This document shows, piece after piece, positions 1 through 5,588 of a stretch of 5,588 nt of DNA. The position numbers were made by a program, and so were the translations under genes. This DNA comes from an uncultured Polymorphobacter sp. (lineage in GTDB: Bacteria > Pseudomonadota > Alphaproteobacteria > Sphingomonadales > Sphingomonadaceae): assembly GCA_937894055.1 (NCBI GenBank), contig CALDHQ010000391.1, forward strand, positions 1 to 5,588, given 5' to 3'. Every line of letters starts with the position of its first letter. Position 1 is the stretch's first letter. Below the pieces are notes generated by a model, which made no database searches, was not told the DNA's origin, and saw only the letters and a program-made list of their open reading frames with translations.

Positions 1-10
1 CCTTACGTCG

Positions 11-25
11 AGCATAGCATAGCAT
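11..25. repeat. Triple tandem AGCAT pentamer
   Basis: Three perfect head-to-tail copies of AGCAT, followed by A-rich sequence. On the minus strand the array gives overlapping TATGCT strings, which resemble a -10 element, and three ATG triplets. One of these could be the start or leader of a minus-strand gene lying left of the window. Too little sequence is present to decide, and no clear ribosome-binding site is visible before any of these ATGs. Confidence 0.5.
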
Positions 26-49
26 AAATCTGCCAGCTTCAAGTGTTTG

Positions 50-143
50 AAGGGCCTCCGGCGGGCAGGCCTGTGGCCTGCACCCATTTGTTTGGCGCTC
101 TTAAATCGGGTGCAGGCCTCAGGTCTGCCCGCCGGAGGCCCTT
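50..143. repeat. REPIN-like inverted repeat, copy 1
   Basis: Two 36-bp arms (50-85 and 108-143) face each other across a 22-bp spacer. The arms match at 34 of 36 positions when one is reverse-complemented. Each arm begins AAGGGCCTCCGGCGGG and ends in CTGCACCC. Each also contains its own small palindrome: GCAGGCC, a 3-base loop, then GGCCTGC in the left arm; the right arm has one changed base in that stem. Total size and layout (two inverted palindromic units around a short spacer) resemble REP doublets (REPIN/BIME). The element starts four bases past the ruvX stop codon, so it can form a hairpin at the 3' end of that transcript and may protect or terminate it; no T-tract follows. The same arms recur at 4381-4560. 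A matching RAYT transposase is not in the window. Confidence 0.85.
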
Positions 144-147
144 AATT

Positions 148-618
148 CTAAAGCGTCGCCGTCATCAACGCATCAATCGCGCCCTGCAAAATATGCGCCG
201 CCGCCAGCTTGTCGACGAGTTCGTGGCGTTTGGCGCGGCTGAGGTCGGCGTCGATCATCGCGCGTTCGACCGCCACGGTTGACCAGCGTTCGTCCCACCA
301 CAGCAACGGCATGGCGAGATGCTGGTCGATGCTGCGCGCGAATTCACGGACCGATTGCGTGCGCTTGCTGTCGCTGCCGTCCATGTTGAGCGGCAGCCCG
401 ACGACGAGCCCGACGATGCGTTCGCGGGCGATGACGGCGCGCAGCTTGGCGAGGTCGGGGGTGAATTTGGTGCGCGCGATGGTTTCGAGCGGGGTCGCGA
501 AGCTCCAGCCGGCGTCGCAGGTGGCGAGCCCGATGGTGCGCGTGCCGACATCGAGGCCCGCGAGGCGGCCGCGTTGTGCCAGCGCATCGCGAAAAGCTGC
601 AGTGCTGTCGTGGATCAC
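148..618 (-). CDS. ruvX: RuvX/YqgF family putative pre-16S rRNA nuclease (Holliday junction resolvase-like)
   Basis: A 156-residue protein, close to the usual family size of about 140-160. It has the RNase H-like fold signatures of Yqg[13 protein letters not shown] at about residues 21-32 with acidic D23, [11 protein letters not shown] at 72-82, WDERWSTV at 108-115 (D109/E110), and [11 protein letters not shown] at 135-145 (D136). These acidic residues are the expected metal-binding catalytic set. Family members act in the cytoplasm on the 5' end of 16S rRNA precursors and were earlier proposed as Holliday junction resolvases. The start is GTG (616-618), which overlaps the TGA of the upstream hydrolase gene in a GTGA arrangement, so translation is probably coupled. 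The family usually shows LTT after the DER motif; here it is WST. The gene ends in TAG, directly before the copy 1 inverted repeat. Confidence 0.95.
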   Translation of the reverse strand: MIHDSTAAFRDALAQRGRLAGLDVGTRTIGLATCDAGWSFATPLETIARTKFTPDLAKLRAVIARERIVGLVVGLPLNMDGSDSKRTQSVREFARSIDQHLAMPLLWWDERWSTVAVERAMIDADLSRAKRHELVDKLAAAHILQGAIDALMTATL

Positions 619-1760
619 TGCGTATCGACGCCTGCGGGGGCGAGCGCTGCCGCCTGGAAGGCGTTGACGCGCGCCTCGGCATCGGCGCGGATGTTCGCCC
701 AGAACAGGTTGTAATCATAGACGTGATAGTTGTTGCCGGGCAGCACATAGGTGCCGAAGCCGGCGGGCGGCTCGCCGATGTTGAGGTAGCCGTCCTTGCC
801 GCAGACCGCGCCGATGGTGTGCGCGGGCAGTGGCTTGCCGGCCTTGGCGACGGCGATTTCGAGCGCGCCGAGATTGCGCGCCGGTGCAGCGGTTTCGTTG
901 GTGGCGCGGCCGAGCAGCGGGTTGGTGCACAGCAAAGTCGTGCCAGCGCGCGGCTTGCCGGTCAGGCCGGTGCCGGCATCGAAGACCGCACGCAAATCGG
1001 CGGTTTCTGCGGGTGTTGCGAAACTCTGCCAGCTCAGCACGCAGCCGGTCTGGTCATCCGCCGCACACGCCGGCAGCGCCATTGCCGGCAAATCGGCCTC
1101 GACCGAAATCGGCCAGCCGACGACATAGGCCGCGACGATGCGGCGGGCGATCGGCGTGCCGGCGATGTGTTCCTTGAGCAGCCGCGACAGGTGCAGCGAA
1201 CCCTGGCTGTGGCCGGCGAGGATGATCGGCTGGTCGGCGGGGATGCTCGCGACGAACGCCTCGAAGGCCCGCACCACGTCCGAATAGGCGACATTGAGCG
1301 CCTTCTGCGCGTCGGGCTTGTCGGTCAGGAAGGCGCCGAAAGTCGCCTGGCGGTAGCGCGGCACATAGATCGCGGCGACACCGTTGAACGCGGTGGCCTG
1401 CCCCTTGAGCATCATGTCGAGGCGTTCGTTGGTCGTCTTGTCATCGAGCGGCGCGTTCCAGCCGCTGCGGTCGATAAAGCCGGTGGGGGTGACGAAGAAC
1501 GCCGCGACGCCGGGCTTGGGCGCGGCGCTGTAGCCGACGGGCGCCCACAGCGCGACATTGTCCTTGATATCGGGGCGGGCCTGCCAGCTGGAAACCTTGG
1601 CATAGTCAGGCGCCGGCGGCGTGGACGCGACATCGAAGCCTTTGCCCGGGACCAGTGCCGCCGAAATCAGCTGGAAGCCGAACAGCCGGTAGATCGTCGC
1701 CGCGATGATGACGAGCACGACCAATATCGTGATGATCCACAGGAAACGACGCGCCGGCAT
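615..1760 (-). CDS. DUF3089 family membrane-anchored alpha/beta hydrolase
   Basis: A 381-residue protein beginning MPARRF. A positive N-terminus is followed by one hydrophobic segment at about residues 7-24 ([12 protein letters not shown]), which is a signal anchor or uncleaved signal, so the enzyme domain probably faces the periplasm. The nucleophile elbow is GHSQGS at 183-188 (Ser185). A conserved C-terminal [10 protein letters not shown] stretch at 345-354 contains a candidate catalytic His346, with Asp349 nearby. [11 protein letters not shown] at 135-145 and GWNAPLDD at 100-107 are also typical of this lipase-like family. Substrate unknown; probably an ester or lipid. The start at 1760 is chosen over an upstream in-frame ATG at 1919 because AGGAGA lies seven bases before it, the membrane segment follows directly, and the longer form would run into the divergent gene. 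First gene of an operon with ruvX, overlapping it by four bases. Confidence 0.88.
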   Translation of the reverse strand: MPARRFLWIITILVVLVIIAATIYRLFGFQLISAALVPGKGFDVASTPPAPDYAKVSSWQARPDIKDNVALWAPVGYSAAPKPGVAAFFVTPTGFIDRSGWNAPLDDKTTNERLDMMLKGQATAFNGVAAIYVPRYRQATFGAFLTDKPDAQKALNVAYSDVVRAFEAFVASIPADQPIILAGHSQGSLHLSRLLKEHIAGTPIARRIVAAYVVGWPISVEADLPAMALPACAADDQTGCVLSWQSFATPAETADLRAVFDAGTGLTGKPRAGTTLLCTNPLLGRATNETAAPARNLGALEIAVAKAGKPLPAHTIGAVCGKDGYLNIGEPPAGFGTYVLPGNNYHVYDYNLFWANIRADAEARVNAFQAAALAPAGVDTQ

Positions 1761-1762
1761 GA

Positions 1763-1790
1763 TTGATTCTCCTGCGCGATGGCCTAGCAT
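1763..1790 (+). promoter_or_regulatory. Candidate sigma-70-like promoter for the plus-strand operon
   Basis: TTGATT (1763-1768) and TAGCAT (1785-1790) are separated by 16 bases. Each matches the -35 (TTGACA) and -10 (TATAAT) consensus at four of six positions. Transcription would begin near 1797, leaving a short leader of under 30 bases that contains the ribosome-binding site. The -35 overlaps the leader of the divergent minus-strand gene, so the two promoters, if both lie here, would be very close. A single match of this quality can arise by chance. I see no equally good minus-strand promoter in the gap. Confidence 0.3.
1768..1773 (-). promoter_or_regulatory. Ribosome-binding site deciding the DUF3089 hydrolase start
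   Basis: Read on the minus strand this is AGGAGA, seven bases upstream of the ATG at 1760-1758. It is a near-consensus Shine-Dalgarno site, and it selects this start over in-frame candidates further upstream. Confidence 0.75.
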
Positions 1791-1810
1791 GTCGCACTTG
1801 CGGGTGAACA

Positions 1811-1816
1811 GGGGAG
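1811..1816 (+). promoter_or_regulatory. Ribosome-binding site deciding the amidohydrolase start
   Basis: GGGGAG lies eight bases before the ATG at 1825 and five before an adjacent in-frame GTG at 1822. It supports a start here, directly followed by a signal peptide, rather than at the in-frame ATG at 1705. The site cannot discriminate between 1822 and 1825, which differ by one residue. Confidence 0.65.
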
Positions 1817-1824
1817 TCGCGGTG

Positions 1825-3513
1825 ATGCGGTATCGGTTGTCCTCGGCGATGTTCGCGGCGTTGCTGGCGAGCTCCGCACTCGCGGCAGACGTCGATACGC
1901 TGATTTCGGGCGGCACCATTTACGACGGTTCGGGCGGCGCGCCCTACCCTGGCTGGGTCGCCGTCAAAGGCGACCGCATCGTCGCGCTGGGCAAGGCGGG
2001 CACCGCGCCACCAGCCGCCGCCAAGGTCATCGATGCGACCGGCAAGGCGGTATCGCCGGGCTTCGTCAACATGCTGAGCTGGGCGACCGAGTCGCTGATC
2101 GCCGACGGCCGCGGACTGAGCGATATCACGCAGGGCGTGACGCTCGAGGTGATGGGCGAAGGCAATTCGATGGGGCCGCTCAACCCGGCGATGAAGGTGC
2201 AGATGGCCAAGGACCAGGCCGACATCACCTATCCTGTCACCTGGACAACGCTCGGCGAGTATCTGACATTCCTCGAGAAAAAGGGTATTGCCCCCAATGT
2301 CGCGAGCTTTGTCGGGGCCACCACCGTGCGCGTCCATGAAATCGGCGAAGGCGACGTCGATCCTACCCCCGCGCAGCTCGCGGCGATGCAGAAACTGGTG
2401 CGCCAGGCGATGAACGAGGGTGCGATGGGGGTCGGCAGCTCGCTGATCTATGCGCCGGCGTTCTTCGCCGAAACCCCGGAGCTCATCGCGCTCGCCAAGG
2501 CCAGCGCCGATTGCGGCGGCATGTACATCAGCCACATCCGCAACGAGAGCGACCATATCGACACCGCCATCGCCGAACTCATTGAAATCTCGAAAGCTTC
2601 GGGCGGGCCGGCGGAAATTTACCACCTCAAGCAAGCAGGCAAGGAAAACTGGGGCAAACTCGATGCGGTCATCGCGCAGGTCGAGGCCGCACGCGCCGCC
2701 GGCCAGCGCATCACCGCGAACATGTACACCTATACCGCGGGCGCCACCGGGCTCGATGCGTCGATGCCGCTGTGGGTGCAGGCTGGCGGCACCCAAGCGT
2801 GGATCGCGCGGCTCAAGGACCCCGCGACGCGCGCCAAGGTCGTTGCCGAAATGCGCCAGCCGTTTCCCGGACAGGAAAATCTGCTGCTCGCCGCAGGCTC
2901 CCCCGACAAGGTGCTGCTGATCGGCTTCAAGAACCCGGCGCTGAAGAAATACACCGGCATGTCGCTGGCGCAGGTCGCCAAGCTGCGCGGCACGTCGCCC
3001 GAAGACACCGCAATCGACCTCGTCATCGAAGACGGCACGCGCGTCGGCACCGTCTATTTCCTGATGGACGAGGCCAATGTGGCGCGCCAGACCGGGCTGC
3101 CGTGGATGGCCTTCGGGTCGGATGCCGAGGCGCAAGCCCCCGAAGGCGCGTTCCTGCTTTCAAGCACGCATCCAAGGGCTTACGGCAATGTGTCGAGACT
3201 GCTCGGAAAGTACGTCCGCGAGGAGAACAAGGCGACTTTGCCCGATGCGATCCGCCGGCTGACCAGCTTTCCCGCGACCAACCTCGGCATCACCGACCGC
3301 GGGCTGCTGAAGGCGGGCAACTATGCCGATGTCGTCGTCTTCGACCCTGCGAAGATCATCGACCATGCGACCTATGAAAAGCCGCAGCAGCTTTCGACCG
3401 GCGTCGATCAGGTCTTCGTCAACGGCGTTCAGGTGCTCCAGGACGGCAAGCCGACCGGCAAGGCGGCCGGGCGCTTCGTCAAGGGTCCCGGCGCCGGCAA
3501 GTGCGCCAGCTAG
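1825..3513 (+). CDS. Exported amidohydrolase, N-acyl-D-amino-acid deacylase-like, lacking the HxH motif
   Basis: A 562-residue protein. Residues 1-20 (MRYRLSS..., ending SSALA, then AD) look like a Sec signal peptide cleaved near 20/21, so the enzyme is probably periplasmic. The amidohydrolase superfamily body follows: DTLISGGTIYDGSG at 24-37, GDRIVALG at 49-56, IDATGKAVSPGF at 69-80, GVTLEVMGEG at 104-113, SHIRNESDH at 236-244, IYHLKQAGK at 265-273, AFGSDA at 429-434, and a C-terminal NYADVVVFDP return to the small beta domain at 499-508. This order matches D-aminoacylases, which hydrolyse N-acyl-D-amino acids. His237 and His267 correspond to the beta-metal histidines, and Asp433 to the conserved active-site aspartate. 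Where family members have HTHxD just after the PGF motif, this protein has NMLSWAT, so the alpha-metal site is absent; E108 or E112 could replace the usual Cys ligand. Substrate uncertain. It heads an operon with the metallopeptidase gene three bases downstream. Confidence 0.88.
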   Translation: MRYRLSSAMFAALLASSALAADVDTLISGGTIYDGSGGAPYPGWVAVKGDRIVALGKAGTAPPAAAKVIDATGKAVSPGFVNMLSWATESLIADGRGLSDITQGVTLEVMGEGNSMGPLNPAMKVQMAKDQADITYPVTWTTLGEYLTFLEKKGIAPNVASFVGATTVRVHEIGEGDVDPTPAQLAAMQKLVRQAMNEGAMGVGSSLIYAPAFFAETPELIALAKASADCGGMYISHIRNESDHIDTAIAELIEISKASGGPAEIYHLKQAGKENWGKLDAVIAQVEAARAAGQRITANMYTYTAGATGLDASMPLWVQAGGTQAWIARLKDPATRAKVVAEMRQPFPGQENLLLAAGSPDKVLLIGFKNPALKKYTGMSLAQVAKLRGTSPEDTAIDLVIEDGTRVGTVYFLMDEANVARQTGLPWMAFGSDAEAQAPEGAFLLSSTHPRAYGNVSRLLGKYVREENKATLPDAIRRLTSFPATNLGITDRGLLKAGNYADVVVFDPAKIIDHATYEKPQQLSTGVDQVFVNGVQVLQDGKPTGKAAGRFVKGPGAGKCAS

Positions 3514-3516
3514 GCC

Positions 3517-4383
3517 ATGCCGGTGTCTGACCTCGACAGGTTGCTCGGGCTCGGCGGTTCCGCCGATGCCAGTGACCTCGCGGCGGTACGTCCCACAGCC
3601 GCGCAACTGCCGCCGCAAGTTTTGAGCTTCCTGCGCATGAAGGGCGCCCGCATCATCGTCTGTCGCGGATCGATCACCGATCACGCCAAGGACTTGAAGG
3701 GCGTGCAGCCGCGCGGCTGGCCGGCGGGCATGACCTGGGACATCGTACCCGGCGTCTACCTGCCAAACCGCAAGCAGGTCGTGGTCGCGACGCTGCCCAT
3801 GCCGGGCGGGCGGCGGCTCCCGGTGCGCGGTGAAGGCCATGGCTCGTTCAACTTGCTTCTCCACGAAGCCATGCATGGTCATGATTTCCTGAAGAATCAT
3901 CGCTTGCTCGGCGCCAACAAGTTCGTCGCCGCACGCACCGCCGATTTCGCCAAACTCGGCAGCTATGAACAGCAAGCCGGCGACGCCGGATTGCAGGAAA
4001 CCTATGCCGAAAGCGCCGCCCGCGCCTTCGGACGCGACGCCACCCTGCCCGCCGCCTGGCCGCAACTGGCCAAGTTCTGGGCGCTGCTCGACCCCGGCCA
4101 GCTGCGACTGGCGCCTGAAATCATCGAGGAAGCCCCGCCACGCCGCCGTATCAAATCGCGCCGCGCCACGCCGGTCGGCACTGCGCAAGTTCGCGCCGAT
4201 GGCAGTATCGAACTCAACCTGCGTGCCGACGCCGGTGACGGCGCCATCGGCCATGCACTGGTGACAATCAAACCGGGCTCGGCGCGCTACGGCGAGATTG
4301 CCGGTCACTTGACCGGCGCGCCGCAGGGGCTGGTGCCGCAGGCGTTGGCGCCGAGCGGGCCGATGGTGGTGAAGCCGTTTTAA
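3517..4383 (+). CDS. Anthrax lethal-factor-like (ATLF/M34-type) zinc metallopeptidase
   Basis: A 288-residue protein. LLLHEAMHGHDFL at 113-125 contains the HExxH zinc motif (His116, Glu117, His120). LQETYAESAARAF at 159-171 supplies a glutamate ligand typical of gluzincins. Glu165 lies 49 residues after the first zinc His, which matches the spacing I recall for lethal factor (H686 to E735); Glu161 is the alternative. Upstream, IIVCRGSITDHAKDLKG at 46-62 and PRGWPAGMTWDIVPGVYLP at 65-83 form the conserved pre-catalytic region I associate with lethal-factor-related domains. The last 75 residues (DGSIELNL, GHALVTIKPGSARYGEI) form a separate basic-to-beta-rich tail of unknown role. No signal peptide or membrane segment is visible. 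The start ATG is three bases after the preceding stop with no good Shine-Dalgarno site, so translation is probably coupled; Met41 is an alternative start. The stop codon TAA is the first three bases of the nested inverted repeat. Substrate unknown. Confidence 0.8.
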   Translation: MPVSDLDRLLGLGGSADASDLAAVRPTAAQLPPQVLSFLRMKGARIIVCRGSITDHAKDLKGVQPRGWPAGMTWDIVPGVYLPNRKQVVVATLPMPGGRRLPVRGEGHGSFNLLLHEAMHGHDFLKNHRLLGANKFVAARTADFAKLGSYEQQAGDAGLQETYAESAARAFGRDATLPAAWPQLAKFWALLDPGQLRLAPEIIEEAPPRRRIKSRRATPVGTAQVRADGSIELNLRADAGDGAIGHALVTIKPGSARYGEIAGHLTGAPQGLVPQALAPSGPMVVKPF

Positions 4384-4560
4384 GGGCCTCCGGCGGGCAG
4401 GCCTGAGGCCTGCACCCGATTGATTCACGGTCGTCATTCCCGCGCAGGCGGGAATCCATGAACTGCACCGGCGACAAGATGGATTCCCGCCTGCGCGGGA
4501 ATGACGATGGTTTGACTTCAAATGGGTGCAGGCCTCAGGCCTGCCCGCCGGAGGCCCTTA
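4381..4560. repeat. REPIN-like inverted repeat, copy 2, with a nested second repeat
   Basis: The outer arms, 4381-4417 and 4524-4560, are a perfect 37-bp inverted repeat, starting TAAGGGCCTCCGGCGGGC and ending CTGCACCC. They are the same family as the arms at 50-143. Each arm contains the internal palindrome GCAGGCC-TGA-GGCCTGC. The 106-bp interior holds a different inverted repeat (4431-4507) flanked by 13 and 16 bases of unique sequence. The whole unit fills the gap between two convergent genes and supplies the final TAA of both. It could fold into a long branched hairpin in RNA from either strand and act as a bidirectional terminator or 3'-end stabiliser; no T-tract is seen, so intrinsic termination is uncertain. 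Confidence 0.9.
4431..4507. repeat. Inner 29-bp inverted repeat pair (dRS3-like ATTCCC-N8-GGGAAT)
   Basis: Arms 4431-4459 and 4479-4507 are perfect 29-bp reverse complements separated by 19 bases. Each arm contains ATTCCCGC-loop-GCGGGAAT, an 8-bp stem with a 4-base loop (GCAG on one arm, CTGC on the other). This fits the ATTCCC-N8-GGGAAT pattern of the dRS3 repeat known from Neisseria, and similar elements occur in many proteobacteria. Its sequence is unrelated to the outer arms, so it looks like a second family of mobile palindrome that entered the spacer of the first. Conceptual translation of it gives the well-known artefact peptides RAGGNP and WIPACAGMT. Confidence 0.9.
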
Positions 4561-5588
4561 TTCTGACCGCTTAAGCAACTCGACCAGATCGGCCTTCCAG
4601 AACTTCGCCCAGGTGTGCGTGCTGTGGCCGCGGCCTTCGGCGGTTTCGGGGATCAGGATGAACTTGGCGTTTGGCATCTTGGCGGCCTCGCGCTCCGCTA
4701 TGCCCAGCCCCGGCGGGTTGATGAAGTCGTCGGCGCTGTTGATCCAGGTGACGGGCACGGTGATGCGACCGAGCAGCGGCGCCGGGTTGTAATTGCGCGA
4801 GGCTTCGAGGCGGTAGATCACATCGTTGGCGTCGGATGCGGCGATGCTGGCTTCAACCTGGCCTTCGAGCGCCTTTTCGGCGGCGGCGCGGGTCGGATAG
4901 TCGGCTTGCTGGCGGACGGGTTGTGACCCGGCGATGATCGACAGCGACGAGGCGGTGCGCAGGCCGGCGACGGGTTGCGTGGTGTAGGTGCCCTTCGCCC
5001 AGACGGGGTCGGCCTTGATCGCCTCGATGCTCATCCAGCGCCACATGCGGTTGCGGCCGGCGATTTCAACGGGCAGGCAGGCGGTCGGCATGATCGCCTT
5101 GGCGAAGCCGGGGTAGGTCGTGCCCCAGACGAAATCCATCATGCAGCCCATCGACGTGCCCATCAGCAGCCGCAGCCGCTTGATGCCGAAGTGTTCGGTG
5201 AGCAGCCGGTGCTGTGCGGCGACCATGTCGGCATAGTCGTATTTGGGGAAATTCATCCGCAGCCCGTCGCTGGGTTTGGACGAGCCGCCATGGCCAATGG
5301 CGTCGGGCAGGATGATAAAATATTTCGTGATATCAAGCGGCTGTCCGGGGCCGTAGAGTTCGTCTGCGAACTGCGGCCGCAGGAATTGCGCGCCCGTGCC
5401 GCCGGTGCCGTGGAGCACCATCACGGCGTTGTCGATGCTGCCGTCGGGCCCACGGTGCGGGGTGCCGAGCGTGATGTAGTGCTGGCGCAGTTCGGGCAAT
5501 TTCTCACCGCTGCCAAAGCTGAAATCGCGCACGGCGAAGTCGCCGGGTTTGACCGGCCATTCGGCGGACGATGCGGGTGCCGAGAAGG
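4558..5588 (-). CDS. MetX/homoserine O-acetyltransferase-like alpha/beta hydrolase (5' end outside window)
   Basis: The visible part is 342 residues. The frame is open through the right edge, so the start codon lies beyond the window. A GTG at 5532 is in frame but internal: upstream codons read ...FSAPASSAEWPVKPGDFAV, which resembles the end of a signal peptide and mature N-terminus of this family. Counting from that GTG, HGTGGTG at 41-47 is the oxyanion region, GTSMG at 125-129 is the nucleophile elbow (Ser127), INSADDFINPP at 264-274 carries the acidic residue (Asp268 or Asp269), and GRGHSTH at 300-306 the catalytic His303. KLPELRQHYITLGTP at 11-25 is the characteristic opening of the homoserine acetyltransferase-like group. 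Probable export argues for a secreted hydrolase of unknown substrate rather than methionine biosynthesis. Convergent with the metallopeptidase gene; its TAA stop is formed by the last three bases of the nested repeat. Confidence 0.85.
   Translation of the reverse strand, partial: FSAPASSAEWPVKPGDFAVRDFSFGSGEKLPELRQHYITLGTPHRGPDGSIDNAVMVLHGTGGTGAQFLRPQFADELYGPGQPLDITKYFIILPDAIGHGGSSKPSDGLRMNFPKYDYADMVAAQHRLLTEHFGIKRLRLLMGTSMGCMMDFVWGTTYPGFAKAIMPTACLPVEIAGRNRMWRWMSIEAIKADPVWAKGTYTTQPVAGLRTASSLSIIAGSQPVRQQADYPTRAAAEKALEGQVEASIAASDANDVIYRLEASRNYNPAPLLGRITVPVTWINSADDFINPPGLGIAEREAAKMPNAKFILIPETAEGRGHSTHTWAKFWKADLVELLKRSE

Noticed and set aside
50..143. Classical Rho-independent terminator for ruvX
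   Set aside because: The hairpin is strong but is not followed by a T-tract on the minus strand (the bases after it read TTCAAACAC), so only a general 3'-end role is claimed.
576..1766. Plus-strand open frame of 396 codons opposite the DUF3089 gene
   Set aside because: Mirror frame of a gene with a clear membrane anchor and GHSQG motif; composition is typical of high-GC antisense shadows.
1705..1824. Extended N-terminus for the amidohydrolase from the ATG at 1705
   Set aside because: It would overlap the divergent gene's coding region by 56 bases and place 40 non-hydrophobic residues before an obvious signal peptide; a ribosome-binding site sits just before 1825.
1761..1919. Extended N-terminus for the DUF3089 hydrolase from the ATG at 1919
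   Set aside because: It crosses the signal-peptide coding region of the divergent gene, and the AGGAGA site plus membrane segment point to 1760.
1606..3135. Long minus-strand open frame of 509 codons opposite the amidohydrolase
   Set aside because: It mirrors a well-supported gene in GC-rich DNA, is rich in Arg/Gly/His/Asp, shows no recognisable domain, and overlaps the divergent hydrolase start in a different frame.
3160..4521. Minus-strand open frame of 453 codons ending opposite the amidohydrolase
   Set aside because: Its N-terminal part is conceptual translation of the inner and outer repeats (RAGGNP, WIPACAGMT type artefact peptides), and the rest lies antisense to the metallopeptidase gene without any domain.
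4381..4560. CRISPR array or insertion sequence
   Set aside because: Repeats are inverted, not directly repeated with regular spacers, and there is no transposase frame within the 180 bp.
5530..5532. GTG at 5532 as the start of the right-hand hydrolase
   Set aside because: The frame stays open to the window edge and the upstream residues look like the family's normal export signal/mature junction, so the gene is cut by the window rather than starting here.

Overview
This 5.6 kb window is GC-rich chromosomal DNA. The codon use, the long mirror-frame ORFs, the gene families present and the style of the intergenic repeats all suggest an alphaproteobacterium, most plausibly of the sphingomonad type. 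That placement is an inference from general knowledge; no rRNA or taxonomic marker other than ruvX is present.

Layout from left to right: (1) positions 1-147 are non-coding and hold a small AGCAT triplication and a 94-bp inverted-repeat element (REPIN-like copy 1). (2) A two-gene minus-strand operon covers 148-1760. The upstream gene encodes a membrane-anchored DUF3089-type alpha/beta hydrolase, and it overlaps ruvX (YqgF-family RNase H-fold protein) by four bases (GTGA). (3) A compact 64-bp divergent intergenic region (1761-1824) holds ribosome-binding sites for both directions and a candidate plus-strand promoter. (4) A two-gene plus-strand operon covers 1825-4383. It encodes an exported amidohydrolase of the N-acyl-D-amino-acid deacylase group that lacks the usual HxH metal motif, and three bases later a small zincin resembling the anthrax lethal-factor/Pro-Pro endopeptidase catalytic domain. 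(5) A 180-bp nested inverted repeat (4381-4560) has outer arms that are a perfect 37-bp inverted repeat, matching the copy 1 arms almost exactly. Its interior carries an unrelated, also perfect, 29-bp inverted repeat. (6) A convergent minus-strand alpha/beta hydrolase of the MetX/homoserine O-acetyltransferase-like superfamily has its 5' end beyond the right edge.

Functionally the window combines one conserved housekeeping gene (ruvX) with accessory hydrolases: two serine hydrolases, one metal-dependent deacylase and one metallopeptidase. A role in scavenging or processing acylated amino acids or peptides in the envelope is plausible but inferred. I do not see a defence system, CRISPR array, prophage or transposase. 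The most distinctive structure is the nested repeat at 4381-4560, whose outermost bases form the TAA stop codons of both converging genes.
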